The notes below the pieces were generated by a model. That model worked only from the letters and a program-made list of their open reading frames with translations, was not told where the DNA came from and ran no database searches. Source: Acetobacter sp. UBA5411 (lineage in GTDB: Bacteria > Pseudomonadota > Alphaproteobacteria > Acetobacterales > Acetobacteraceae). Taken from it: a DNA stretch of 64,000 nt. The position numbers and the translations under genes are program-made. Of the stretch, positions 8,831 through 18,624 are shown one piece after another; position 1 is the stretch's first letter, and each line of letters begins with the position of its first letter. The stretch spans positions 108,233-172,232 of the forward strand of contig NZ_DHNR01000034.1 of NCBI RefSeq assembly GCF_002409645.1, written 5' to 3'.

Positions 8831-11029
8831 ATGACATTCCCATATCCGAATATTTTTAACGCTTTGCGAGGCGGACACTCGCGCCTGCATCACTGCCTTT
8901 TCCCGCTGCCCTGGTTTGTTTTTCTCCTGACAACAGCCACATCCAGCGCCTACGCGGACAGCACTCTTCAGGTCACGCAGATCAATGGCAGTGCTGTTGT
9001 AACAGGCACAGGCAAGACTCTCTCACAACTTGCAAGCACCACACAGAAAAATACAAATTCTCTGGCATCCACTACGTCGACTGCAAGTTCCGCTTATTCA
9101 CTTGCTGTCGGCGCAATCCAGGAATCGCTGATGGGTGTGGCCGGTGGTCTGGCGGTGCTGGATTCAACAGGAAACGTCACCTCGCCCGTTTCCACCACGG
9201 CTTCCACAGCCAGTGATTACTCTACTGTCGGTTGGAACAATCCGCTCAACTGGACCACCAACTCCGGGACAGCCACCCAGTATGGCAATCCCAAAGTTGC
9301 CTTCAATCATCGCTGGACAATGGGATACGACACATCCGGCACTGCTCAGGTGGACGATTATATGCCGCCCACTCATCTGCGTCTGGGCGGATCTCAGGAA
9401 TTCGACGGCGTTCCACTCTTTGTGCATAATATCCCTTACTCCGGCGGAAATATGGGAATTGTCGAAGGTGTTTTCATGCAGTCGGAAAACATGCGTGGTT
9501 CGATTGCCGGTGTCGGCCCCAGCTATGCCAGCGGTGCAGCATCTTACGATAATTACGACGCTGTTGCCCGTTATACCTACGCAGGCCCCAGTTCACCGGT
9601 TTTTACTACGACAGGAAGCGCCGTCACCGCACCTGACGGTCTAACGCATATTCCAACTTTTTATAGCTGGGGAGCAACTTTCGCAAACCCTCTTCCTCAG
9701 GCGTGGTCCGACTGGATTAAATCTCACAATCATGCACGGATGATGACCAATGAAATTGGCGAAAATCCTGCCAGCTATAAAAATGCGACTTTTGTTGGTG
9801 AACTGACGGGTTATAACACAAATTCATCGGGGCTCGTTGTAACCATCCTGACAGATGGATGGCGTATTTTTAACCAGACCCAGAATTTTCCAAGCACTGA
9901 CACCTCCACAGAAACGCCGGGGACGACTTCACTGGATGGCACCACTCCTGCCCTGGACACGGTATGGTCAGACTTTGGTGATCCGGCAATCATGTTTGGA
10001 GTGTACACCAAGGCATTTGATAATAATGTAATCTGCTACCTTCCCGGTCCAACGCCTCATGCTTCTCCGGGAGACATCAATGATCCAACCGGTAAAATCA
10101 ACAATCAGGTCCGCAGTTGCGAAGGTATTGAATACGATCTCTGGAATGACGATACTTCCGGAGAAACCGCCTATATGCAGGGAATTACTGTCGCTTATAG
10201 CGGCACAACCTCTCCCAGTCCTGACAGTTATGACATGAATCTGGCTGGAGGCAACGCAAACACCCTCGTCCTTTCGGGTGAATGGTATTCAATGAATGTT
10301 GCCTCTCACTCCTTTGCATCAGCCGGGTATGGTGGTCCCGCTTATGGAAAAGGCTCCCAAAAGGTCGTTGCAGATTTTGCTCAATCCAATCGACCCGGAT
10401 GGGATGCAGACACAGCGTGGCCCGCCTATTCGCACAATATGCGTCTGACAATCTGGAATACGCGTAATGCCGACGACACCAATAACCAGAATGACTACAG
10501 CGATATTACAACAAGCATGGGCGTGCAGGTCGATGGACACAATGATGTGCATCAGCTTTCCATGGACGGAACGACCCAGGAACATCTCGAGTTTAATCCA
10601 GTCAATTATCCAAATGGAATTAGTCTGTGCGGCTACACGGGTTGTGGTTTTTCCGTAAACCGACAAGGAACTCCCGAAGTCGACGATAATCTTGTTATTA
10701 ATGATGGCAAATCACTTATCTTAATGAATAGCAATAATGCTCTTGCCGGATATTTCTATGCCAGCACTGATGGAAACATGCACGTTCTGGGCGTAAACGG
10801 CCCTTCAAAAAGCACATTTGTTATTGACGCCGCTCTGAAATCAAATGGCGCGATCAACGCACCTAACAACACTTACAGTTCATTGCCCACAACAAACACA
10901 AACGCTGGTGACCAACGCTACTGTTCAGATTGCTACTCAAGTTCATCAACCTCAGCCCAGAGAGGAATTCCTGTGTGGTGGAACGGATCAGCATGGACAG
11001 ATTCACTTGGTGCTGCCGTAAAAAATTAG
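8831..11029 (+). CDS. secreted or tail-fibre-like protein, unknown function
   Basis: No named family is recognised. From the MTFPYPN start the protein has a basic N-region and a hydrophobic stretch (LFPLPWFVFLLTTATSSAYA) followed by DS, a plausible signal peptide. A Ser/Thr-rich segment comes next, then a large Gly/Asp/Asn-rich beta-type body. The end (GDQRYCSDCY, then GIPVWWNGSAWTDSLG) resembles C-termini of phage tail fibres and phage-encoded surface proteins. It stands just upstream of the terminase genes, pointing the same way, at the left end of the prophage. A signal peptide is odd for a virion fibre, so a secreted cargo protein is an alternative. An ATG 48 bases upstream is possible but would bury the signal peptide. 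Confidence 0.6.
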   Translation: MTFPYPNIFNALRGGHSRLHHCLFPLPWFVFLLTTATSSAYADSTLQVTQINGSAVVTGTGKTLSQLASTTQKNTNSLASTTSTASSAYSLAVGAIQESLMGVAGGLAVLDSTGNVTSPVSTTASTASDYSTVGWNNPLNWTTNSGTATQYGNPKVAFNHRWTMGYDTSGTAQVDDYMPPTHLRLGGSQEFDGVPLFVHNIPYSGGNMGIVEGVFMQSENMRGSIAGVGPSYASGAASYDNYDAVARYTYAGPSSPVFTTTGSAVTAPDGLTHIPTFYSWGATFANPLPQAWSDWIKSHNHARMMTNEIGENPASYKNATFVGELTGYNTNSSGLVVTILTDGWRIFNQTQNFPSTDTSTETPGTTSLDGTTPALDTVWSDFGDPAIMFGVYTKAFDNNVICYLPGPTPHASPGDINDPTGKINNQVRSCEGIEYDLWNDDTSGETAYMQGITVAYSGTTSPSPDSYDMNLAGGNANTLVLSGEWYSMNVASHSFASAGYGGPAYGKGSQKVVADFAQSNRPGWDADTAWPAYSHNMRLTIWNTRNADDTNNQNDYSDITTSMGVQVDGHNDVHQLSMDGTTQEHLEFNPVNYPNGISLCGYTGCGFSVNRQGTPEVDDNLVINDGKSLILMNSNNALAGYFYASTDGNMHVLGVNGPSKSTFVIDAALKSNGAINAPNNTYSSLPTTNTNAGDQRYCSDCYSSSSTSAQRGIPVWWNGSAWTDSLGAAVKN

Positions 11030-11059
11030 CGTTTAAACGATAAGAAAATGAAAAATTAA

Positions 11060-11353
11060 ATGGCAAAAAAATTTGACGAAGATTACAGTAAAGAAGTATA
11101 CAATAAAATCTCAGAACTTCAGAAAAAAGGCCTTTCCATAAGAAATATTGCAAAAATAACTGGTGCAAGCCGAAGCTATATCCACAGATTATCCATTAAA
11201 ATAGCATTGTCTTCTGGCGCAATGAAGCAGGCCAGCGAAAGGCGAAAAGAAGCCGGATGGGAGCCTCTAGCTCCCGGCAATCCAATTTCCTGGAACGCTA
11301 TAAAATTAAACAGAACAGCCAAAAGAAATACTTACAATCTAAACGAAAATTAA
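11060..11353 (+). CDS. small helix-turn-helix protein of the prophage
   Basis: A 97-residue basic protein. The segment KGLSIRNIAKITGASRSYIHRL reads as a helix-turn-helix, like those in resolvase tails or small terminase subunits. It lies between the fibre-like gene and the putative small terminase and is directly abutted by the next start codon (stop TAA then ATG), so the two are probably coupled. It may be a DNA-binding packaging accessory or a regulator. Composition is AT-rich like the other prophage genes. Confidence 0.6.
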   Translation: MAKKFDEDYSKEVYNKISELQKKGLSIRNIAKITGASRSYIHRLSIKIALSSGAMKQASERRKEAGWEPLAPGNPISWNAIKLNRTAKRNTYNLNEN

Positions 11354-11848
11354 ATGAAAAAAAAGCTAAAGCCTATGACCAAGGCTGAATTTATTTCTAT
11401 CTGTGATTGCGTATCAAAAACAGGAAACAGTGCAAACTGCATGAGGCTCGCCAATCGTCCTCTTAGCGATTTATATTACTATTTAAAGAAAAATCCAGAA
11501 GAACGCCAGCGTTTAACAATAGCACGCACTTTCTTTCATGATGAAATGACTGCTGCCGTCCATGATCTCGCTTTTGGAGGAATTCCCAAAATAAGGCGAA
11601 CAGAAAAAGGAAAGATTGTTATAGATGAAAGGGGAAAACCAGTCATCGACAGAATCCCCGATACACGTCTCATCACAACGCTTCTGAGAGATCATTCCAG
11701 TCGTCTGGCTCGCGCAGAAAAGGCAGACCTTTCAAATACCATACACACGCCACCGGAAGACAAAACGGCCCGCCTCAGGGATGAAATAATTTCTGACCCT
11801 CCTCCTAAGGAAAGTATTACTAAAAATACAAATTCTCATGAAGAATGA
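11354..11848 (+). CDS. putative terminase small subunit
   Basis: 164 residues, charged, and placed directly before the large terminase, whose ATG lies inside this gene's 3' end. The N-terminal part (MTKAEFISICDCVSKTGNSANCMRL, then LSDLYYYLKKNPEERQRL) resembles the helix-turn-helix DNA-recognition region of small terminase subunits. The C-terminal half is acidic and polar, as expected for oligomerisation and contact with the large subunit. The call rests mainly on position and general character. Confidence 0.6.
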   Translation: MKKKLKPMTKAEFISICDCVSKTGNSANCMRLANRPLSDLYYYLKKNPEERQRLTIARTFFHDEMTAAVHDLAFGGIPKIRRTEKGKIVIDERGKPVIDRIPDTRLITTLLRDHSSRLARAEKADLSNTIHTPPEDKTARLRDEIISDPPPKESITKNTNSHEE

Positions 11849-13171
11849 AGAGAGAATATCGCTAACATCTCCCCAGATGAGTATATATCGGGAAGGTTGG
11901 AAAAAACATGCTCGCTTTCGCGTCGCCGCCTGCGGCAGAAGATTTGGAAAAACATTTGAAGCTGCTGAAGAGATTCGACGAGCACTAAAAAATACAGTCG
12001 TGAGAAATATCAGCCCCGATAATGAAATCTGGTATGCTGCACCCACATACAAACAGGCAAAAAAAATATTCTGGCCAAAACTGAAAGCCACCATTCCTAA
12101 AAAATGGCTTATGCGCCCACCCAGGGAATCAGAACTTTCTCTTGAAGTTGGGCCATACGGCCATACGATACGCATCGTGGGATTAGAAAATTATGATGCA
12201 TTACGTGGGAGTGGCTTGTTTTTTTTTTAGGTGACGAATGGGCAGACACCCCGCCTGAAGCATGGACTGAAGTTATTCGTCCAATGCTTTCAACATGCGA
12301 AGGACATGCCCTCTTCATTGGCACACCTAAAGGCAAAGATCATTTTTATGATCTTTATTTGAAAGGTCAGCATGGTGAGACGCATGAAAATGGTTGGTGG
12401 TCCTGTTCTTACACAACACTGGATGGAGGAAACGTCTCAGCTGAAGAAATCAAGAATGCCAAGAACAGCCTCGATCTTCGTATATATCGCCAGGAATATG
12501 AAGCTTCATTTGAAACTTTCTGCGGCCGTTGCCTATATGCATTCTCAAGAAAATACTCCATCAAAAATGCCACATATGATGAGACCAAATCTGTTCATAT
12601 AGGGATGGATTTCAACATAAACCCGATGTCCGCAACTGTCTGGCAAGAAGAAGTTGATGAGAATGGCATAACAATTACTACACAAATAGACGAAATAATT
12701 ATACAGACGTCCAACACTGATGAAATTTCAAAAGAAATTCTGAACCGATATGGCAAAAAGGAAAGGGATTTTTCTGGGTCAGGAAAATACTCTGCACAAC
12801 ATATAACAGTCTATCCAGACCCTGCAGGACAAGCGCGAAAAACGTCAGCTTCGGGTAAAACAGATATATCCATACTGCTGTCATATGGAATAAATGTCAA
12901 AACAAGAAAACAATCGCCACGAGTACGCGACAGACTCAATTTCATGAATTCCATGTTTGAGAATTCATTAAAACAACGAAGGGCTTTTGTTTCCCCGAAA
13001 TGCACAAAAAGTATAGAAAGTTACGAGAGATATGCTTTCATAACAGGGACCTCTGAACCAGATAAAAAACAGGGGTATGACCATCTCGTAGATGCAAGTG
13101 GCTATTATTTATACTTCAGATTCTCTGAAAATACACTTGATATAAATTCCAACAAAATTCTTGATCGATAG
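11838..13171 (+). pseudogene. terminase large subunit, split by a frameshift at a ten-T run
   Basis: ATPase and nuclease that packages phage DNA into the prohead. The first part (130 codons to a TAG at 12228-12230) has the Walker A-like ACGRRFGKT and the YAAPTYKQAKKIFW segment. It reads into a run of ten T at 12219-12228 and stops. In the next frame the protein resumes at once with LGDEWADTPPEAW, the Walker B region, then IGTPKGKDHFYDLYL and the nuclease domain (HIGMDFNINP). One added T or two missing T would restore a protein of roughly 440 residues. It may be a true pseudogene, a sequencing error in the homopolymer, or a gene rescued by polymerase or ribosome slippage. Both halves otherwise look intact. 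Confidence 0.85.
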
Positions 13172-13179
13172 GAAATAAA

Positions 13180-14628
13180 GTGGACTGGCACGAATTAAAA
13201 AAAAGTATGAATTTTCCATCACAATACTCGAATAGAACAAGAAATCTTCTTGCTCTGGAAAAAGTTCTTGATGGAAGCCTGTATGACCATATTCGATACC
13301 CTTTCTTCAAGACGTGTGGTGGCGATGGTTCATATATCCCGATAAATAAACGACGTCCTTCCGTCAGAACACATTTATGCAATGTTGTAATGGATGATAC
13401 TGTTTCCTTACTTTTCAGTGCATCTCACTGGCCTTCCATCCACGTTCAAAAAGACGATGATAATGAAGACTGCGAGATCGAAGCAAAAATACGAAAAATT
13501 TGCTTCGATCTCAACCTGCCCTCTCTTATGGAGCAGGCTGCAGTTATGGGATCTGTAGGGTCGGTTGCGATTCTGGTTCAGGCGATAGAAAATGAGCTTG
13601 TAGTTGAATTAAAACGAACCTGTTTTCTTGAGCCAACCTTCTCACTTCTCGATCCCAGAAAACTTGTTTATGTGAGAGAGCAGTATATTGTTGATGCTGA
13701 TGGATTAAAAAAAGCCGGGTTTGGCGAATTTCCTGATGGAAATTATTGGTTCACAAGAGATTTTACTGAATTTGAAACTATCTGGTACGATCCAATTCCT
13801 GTCGACTACAGTGCAGATAAGAATACACAGCTTATTCGTGATGAAGTGCGCTGCACACAACATGGTTTAGGAGTCATACCTATCGTCTGGATCAAGAATC
13901 TTCCGTCTGCAGATCCTAACGCTCCTGATGGAAAATGCACTTTTAGTGCCGGTATTGATGCCATGATTGATGCTGATTACCTTCTTTCACAAACAGTGAG
14001 AGGACTACGTTATTCCTCTGACCCAACGATGGTACTTTCAGTTGATGAATATCAAATCTCAAATGGTTTAACCTCTTCATTTACAAAAGATGCCTCGCAT
14101 GCGATTGCCTTGCCGCAAGGCAGCGATGCAAAACTTCTTGAAATTAATGGCACTGGGGCCGCAGCAGCTCTCAATATGTGGCAGGCCTTGCGCTCCCTGG
14201 CATTGGAAGCAATGCATGGAAACCGTGCGCATGGAGACCGTGTCAGTGCTGCACAATCAGGACGGGCCATGGAACTCATGTGTCTCGGTTTGACATGGCT
14301 GGTTGGCCGTCTACGTAGATCCTACGGCGATTGTGGACTGGTTTCAGTTATTAATTTGATTACTCTGATTACTCAAAAATTTCCAGATGTACAGATTGCC
14401 GGACACAACTATGGCGAACTCCAGGCAAAAAATATTTCACTGGTTTGGCCTGCATGGTTTGAACCAACCTTTGGAGACATGCAGACTATAGCCAATGCGG
14501 TGCAGTCAGCAAAATCTTCCGGCGTCGTGTCAATGGACACCGCAGTAAGAATGATGCAGCCTGCGACGCATGTTCAGCATGTCGCTGAAGAAATAAAGAA
14601 AATATTGAACGATAATGAATTATCTTAA
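13180..14628 (+). CDS. phage portal protein
   Basis: Forms the dodecameric ring at the capsid vertex through which DNA is packaged and ejected. The 482-residue length, the N-terminal SQYSNRTRNLLALEKVLDG, the central beta-rich region and the helical segment MIDADYLLSQTVRGLRYSSDP are typical of SPP1-type portals. The position right after the large terminase and before scaffold and capsid genes supports the call. It uses a GTG start with AGGA about seven bases upstream. Confidence 0.85.
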   Translation: MDWHELKKSMNFPSQYSNRTRNLLALEKVLDGSLYDHIRYPFFKTCGGDGSYIPINKRRPSVRTHLCNVVMDDTVSLLFSASHWPSIHVQKDDDNEDCEIEAKIRKICFDLNLPSLMEQAAVMGSVGSVAILVQAIENELVVELKRTCFLEPTFSLLDPRKLVYVREQYIVDADGLKKAGFGEFPDGNYWFTRDFTEFETIWYDPIPVDYSADKNTQLIRDEVRCTQHGLGVIPIVWIKNLPSADPNAPDGKCTFSAGIDAMIDADYLLSQTVRGLRYSSDPTMVLSVDEYQISNGLTSSFTKDASHAIALPQGSDAKLLEINGTGAAAALNMWQALRSLALEAMHGNRAHGDRVSAAQSGRAMELMCLGLTWLVGRLRRSYGDCGLVSVINLITLITQKFPDVQIAGHNYGELQAKNISLVWPAWFEPTFGDMQTIANAVQSAKSSGVVSMDTAVRMMQPATHVQHVAEEIKKILNDNELS

Positions 14629-14660
14629 GAAAAGAAAATCAATATCGCTGCGGAGAATAA

Positions 14661-15227
14661 ATGGAAGTAAATTCTGGATCATCTGAAAACAAAGATAACA
14701 ATGCATCAGATGGAGCATCCAATCCCCCCCGGTCAGCAGCTGATAGTGTAGCAAATGCGTTTTCAAATCAGCTGGCTCAGGTTCAGGCTGATCTTGCCGC
14801 ATCCAAAGCCTATGCACTGTCTGTTGAAGAAGAGTTACTCAATTTAAGGACTGAAACAGCGGCAATGGCAGAAAAGCAGGCACAAGAAATTTCCAAAATC
14901 AAGATAGATTCCGAGATCAAATCACAGGCCATTTCATCCGGGCTTATTGATCTAGACTGCCTTCCGCTTTTAGACTCATCTGAAATTACATTAGATGAAA
15001 ATGGAAATATTATCGGTATTGATACAGCCATAGCTGATTTGAAATCGAAAAAACCTTTTCTTTTTGCAGACACCAGTCGGGCTGGAAAAATCAGCAGCAC
15101 GGCGCGTTCCGCTCTTACGCCCAAGGCAAAAGCCAACGCAGCACTGCCTGTCAAAGATATGTCGGAATCTGAATATAAACGCTCTTTAAAAAGAGTAGCG
15201 CCTTCTTACTCTCGTCGCTATAATTAA
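14661..15227 (+). CDS. putative capsid scaffold protein
   Basis: 188 residues. A low-complexity Ser/Asn-rich N-terminus is followed by a long predicted coiled coil (roughly residues 35-85, from QLAQVQADLAASKAYALSVE onward). The C-terminus is basic (ESEYKRSLKRVAPSYSRRYN). This layout, and the place between portal and major capsid protein, is what scaffold proteins of tailed phages show; the basic tail usually contacts the capsid protein. It is called from architecture and position. Confidence 0.7.
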   Translation: MEVNSGSSENKDNNASDGASNPPRSAADSVANAFSNQLAQVQADLAASKAYALSVEEELLNLRTETAAMAEKQAQEISKIKIDSEIKSQAISSGLIDLDCLPLLDSSEITLDENGNIIGIDTAIADLKSKKPFLFADTSRAGKISSTARSALTPKAKANAALPVKDMSESEYKRSLKRVAPSYSRRYN

Positions 15228-15239
15228 GGTCAAAATTTA

Positions 15240-16607
15240 ATGGCTATTGATAACTTCCCCGCTCAGCTTCAGCCTATTATTCAGGAAGGCTACCTTGCCC
15301 GCGAATTCTCTGCTGGCCTGCAGTCTCGAATTGCTTTCCGCGCTATTGCTGACAGAGAAATTTTTCCAAATAGAATTGGTGAAAGCATCACAAAAACCCG
15401 CAAGGGTTTGAAGGCCCCCGTCACCGTTCCAATGTCGCCTTCGCAAAACACCAATTTTGACAATGGCCTGACTCCTTCAACCTGGTCTGTTGAACAATAT
15501 ACACTGACAATCAATCAGTACGGTGACACCATTGATCTCAATGTTGTCAGTGAAGGCGTCGGGATCAGCGATCAGTTCCTTGCGAACGCAAACACCAATG
15601 GCATTCAGGCACTTCAATCCCTTGATAGAATTGCACGGAATACCCTTTTCGCTGGTCCGTCTGGTGGTGTCGGCGGTTACATGGGCGGCAATACCCGGGT
15701 AACAACCTCTATCAGCGCCTCCAGCACACAGGTTTCTGTCGACGATGTGCGTGGTTTTGAAAGAGTTTTAAACGCAACCGGGCAGGTAGTTTCGGTAGCT
15801 CAGTCATCCGGGATGACTGTAACGGTGGGAAGCAACGCCTACACCCTCATCAGCGTCGCATATGACTCTGTTAATATTTCGACAGCTCCTCTGGGCGTAT
15901 CGGGTGTGCTGACATTCTCTACTGCCGTGTCCGTTAGCGATGGCGCAGAAGGAAATGCCGTCGTGGCTTCAACAGCTCCACTTGTCCTGCGTCCGAATAA
16001 CCGACTGACTACAGCACAACTGGTTGCACCTGAAGGCAATTACGGTTCCAGTAATTACATCACAGGCGACACGCTAGGCATTCAGACTGTCCTCGCTGCT
16101 GTAGCTGCTCTGCGTATGAATAACGTGCCCACTATCGATGGCGCCTATCACTGTTACCTCGATGACCAGCAGATGCTCGGCCTCTTTCGTGATGGTGATT
16201 TTAAGTATTTGTATCGTGGAGCTTACGGCAGTGAAGCTTATCGCTCTGGCTCTGTCGTGGAACTTTTGGGAGTAAGATTTATTCCTACGACGGAGGCTCC
16301 ACTGCAGGCTTCCCTTGGTAGCGGCGTTATTCATAGAGCAATTGTTTGCGGCCAGGGCGCTCTAATTGAGGGCGATTATAATGGATCCGTTGATATTCCC
16401 GACAGTGACAGAGCTCTGGTCGAAAATGTCGACGGTATCATGATGATTACTAGAGAACCTTTGGATCGCCTGAAGCAGATTATTGCACAATCCTGGTACT
16501 GGATTGGAGGCTTTGCACTCCCAACTGATGCGACTGTCAATCCTTCAATCATTCCAACATCGACGAACAGCTACCTGAAGCGTGGCGTCATTATTGAAAG
16601 TCTTTAA
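15240..16607 (+). CDS. major capsid protein
   Basis: 455 residues, starting MAIDNFPAQLQPIIQEGYLA. The N-terminal part has the features of HK97-fold capsid proteins that enter with a long extended arm, seen in SPP1/P22-like phages (SITKTRKGLKAPVTVPM, then YTLTINQYGDTIDLNV). A beta-rich segment around residues 150-245 looks like an inserted surface domain. It follows the scaffold gene and is followed by a strong hairpin terminator, consistent with high, separately controlled expression. Confidence 0.8.
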   Translation: MAIDNFPAQLQPIIQEGYLAREFSAGLQSRIAFRAIADREIFPNRIGESITKTRKGLKAPVTVPMSPSQNTNFDNGLTPSTWSVEQYTLTINQYGDTIDLNVVSEGVGISDQFLANANTNGIQALQSLDRIARNTLFAGPSGGVGGYMGGNTRVTTSISASSTQVSVDDVRGFERVLNATGQVVSVAQSSGMTVTVGSNAYTLISVAYDSVNISTAPLGVSGVLTFSTAVSVSDGAEGNAVVASTAPLVLRPNNRLTTAQLVAPEGNYGSSNYITGDTLGIQTVLAAVAALRMNNVPTIDGAYHCYLDDQQMLGLFRDGDFKYLYRGAYGSEAYRSGSVVELLGVRFIPTTEAPLQASLGSGVIHRAIVCGQGALIEGDYNGSVDIPDSDRALVENVDGIMMITREPLDRLKQIIAQSWYWIGGFALPTDATVNPSIIPTSTNSYLKRGVIIESL

Positions 16608-16613
16608 ATAATT

Positions 16614-16644
16614 AAAATGACCCAGAAAATTTCTGGGTCATTTT
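16614..16644 (+). terminator. Rho-independent terminator after the capsid gene
   Basis: A perfect 15-bp inverted repeat (AAAATGACCCAGAAA and its complement) lies seven bases after the capsid stop codon and ends in TTTTCT. It should end or attenuate transcription between the head genes and the connector/tail genes, and the A/T-flanked stem could work in both directions. Confidence 0.85.
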
Positions 16645-16660
16645 CTAGAAAGTTTTATCT

Positions 16661-17044
16661 ATGTCAGAAGATGTTTTGAGCGAAATAGAAAAAGTCAATA
16701 TACGGCGTTATTGCTGGTATCCTGTTCGTGGAAATAGTCACATCTCGGGTAGCTGGCTGTATTTTTCTCATTACGGAATGCTAGAGTATAGACTGTCTAA
16801 TTTTTCACAAGAAGAAATACAAGTTATCCGCTCTATGTTATCGACATTATCTGTTCTCGAGCAAGGTCCAGCAACTTCTGCTGACAATTTAGATACAGAT
16901 AAAGCAGCGATTTGGACTCACAATAAAAACGAATTTCAAGATAGAGTAAATTTATTCAAACAGCAAAGGCTGGAGCTTGTTAAATTTATAGGCGTTGATG
17001 TCGGTCCAGGATTCAATTCTTCTTTAATAAAATTGTCTATCTAA
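16661..17044 (+). CDS. phage head-completion or connector protein, unknown
   Basis: 127 residues with no recognised motif. It lies after the capsid gene and its terminator, and its stop overlaps the next start (TAATG). In tailed phages this slot holds head-to-tail connector or head-completion proteins. The composition is AT-rich and polar. The function is inferred only from position. Confidence 0.65.
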   Translation: MSEDVLSEIEKVNIRRYCWYPVRGNSHISGSWLYFSHYGMLEYRLSNFSQEEIQVIRSMLSTLSVLEQGPATSADNLDTDKAAIWTHNKNEFQDRVNLFKQQRLELVKFIGVDVGPGFNSSLIKLSI

Positions 17045-17724
17045 TGAATATAGATAAATTACAGAAAAAAGCAGCATATGGATTTCAAAAGGCAGCAACC
17101 ATTGTAGGGGTTTCTGTTATTCAAACACGTCCACAAAATTCATCGATGCCGCTAACCTCAGAAAAAATAGCTACCCTGAAGTGTCTCATAGATCCATCGG
17201 CATCCTTTACTGGGGTATCTCCGACTATATGGGGACATAAATTTTTATTTGCCTCAATTGATACCACTGGCATTAATGTGGGCGATTATCTTGAAACACA
17301 GCCAGACGAAAACATAGACAACATTACAACAGATATTTACTTTGTAGCACGATTCGAGCCATGGAAACCCCTACTTATAGTACAAACTAATAAATCAATA
17401 TCTTTTTACGAATCAGATCTTTCTTCTGATAACAATTCAATTGGTCTCCGTCCTCCTTCTGGCCCAGTTTGGAAAGAAGATGTTGAAGTGGCATCTAACT
17501 ATCAAGTGTCAATGCTTGAGGTATCTGCATCTGGACGCTCACCAACCGGTTTAGGAACGGATCTTTCTCTCGGTAATTGGGAAATACTCATGCCCAAAAT
17601 TCCTGATGTCACATTATATCAAGGGCTGAGAATTAAGGATATGGATCAAAACTGCTATCATGTACTAACTGTTGAAGAAACTGAATTCGGATTACGTTTA
17701 GTAGCCAAAAGCGATCAAGCATAA
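17044..17724 (+). CDS. phage head-tail connector region protein, unknown
   Basis: 226 residues with no recognised motif, mostly soluble. It begins and ends with one-base TAATG overlaps to its neighbours, so the three genes here form a tightly coupled set. The segment GDYLETQPDENIDNITTDIYFVARFEPWKPLLIVQTN has the look of a beta-rich virion protein. The slot between capsid and sheath suggests head closure or tail completion; this is inference from gene order. Confidence 0.65.
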   Translation: MNIDKLQKKAAYGFQKAATIVGVSVIQTRPQNSSMPLTSEKIATLKCLIDPSASFTGVSPTIWGHKFLFASIDTTGINVGDYLETQPDENIDNITTDIYFVARFEPWKPLLIVQTNKSISFYESDLSSDNNSIGLRPPSGPVWKEDVEVASNYQVSMLEVSASGRSPTGLGTDLSLGNWEILMPKIPDVTLYQGLRIKDMDQNCYHVLTVEETEFGLRLVAKSDQA

Positions 17725-18572
17725 TGTCTTCAGTTTCTGAAATAGAAAATATAATTTGCAGCACTATAAATAGCTATGTTTATCCAGATAATTCCAGTGG
17801 AACACTCAATTCAACAATCAATGAAGACATAAAAATTTGTCGCGGATGGCCTCAAGAGGTAGAATTATCAAAGGATTTGATGTCTTCATCAGGAATTTCT
17901 TGGGTAGCCGTCAATCAACAACCAGGTCAGACAAAAAACAAAACACGATATGGGCGACAGTGGAAAATTCTTGATACCAATAATTCATTTGGACTATCAG
18001 TAAATAATATTACCGACCTATCTTATAAAGTCGAATTTTCCGGGACGGCTCTTCAAAATGGTCTTGCTGGCATCGTCGTAGCTGAAAAGGCATATCCTGT
18101 TCCAGTCCAATTAGGTCAGAATTCTGATACAGTCACAAGCAACATATACGATCTTATTAAATCAGATTACCCGACGCAAATATCTATTGATGGATCAACT
18201 ATAACGTCTCAACAAGGCGTAGCCATAAAAGGATTTTGTGGTGAAAATAGAACTATGTATCAGGAGATTAGTCGACTAGAAGATATATTCTGCACTTCTA
18301 TTTTTTCCCCATCTATTATTTTACGTGACAATGTCGAGAATGCTGTTATGGAATCTTTGTTATCCTCGGAGATTCTATCAAATGCAACTTTCGATAGAGG
18401 TATTATAAATTTTCAGGATAGGAAATTATGCGACAACAATTTAAATGCGAATCTATATCGCGTTGATATTATGTGGTCGATAGAGTTTTCAATTATATCC
18501 ACAATGTCGTGCCCTCCCTTATTGTGGCCATCTATAGATGTAAATTCTCTTGATATATTCGGAATTACATAG
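17724..18572 (+). CDS. phage structural protein before the sheath, unknown
   Basis: 282 residues. The segment GWPQEVELSKDLMSSSGISWVAVNQQPG resembles tail-terminator or minor tail proteins that precede the sheath gene in Mu-like and P2-like phages, but identity is weak. It starts inside the TAA of the previous gene (TAATG). About 50 bases separate it from the sheath gene, long enough to hold the sheath ribosome site (ATAGGAAATAAAAATG). Confidence 0.65.
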   Translation: MSSVSEIENIICSTINSYVYPDNSSGTLNSTINEDIKICRGWPQEVELSKDLMSSSGISWVAVNQQPGQTKNKTRYGRQWKILDTNNSFGLSVNNITDLSYKVEFSGTALQNGLAGIVVAEKAYPVPVQLGQNSDTVTSNIYDLIKSDYPTQISIDGSTITSQQGVAIKGFCGENRTMYQEISRLEDIFCTSIFSPSIILRDNVENAVMESLLSSEILSNATFDRGIINFQDRKLCDNNLNANLYRVDIMWSIEFSIISTMSCPPLLWPSIDVNSLDIFGIT

Positions 18573-18624
18573 ACCTCACCATAGAAACACTATAAAATTC
18601 ATAATAATTCTATAGGAAATAAAA

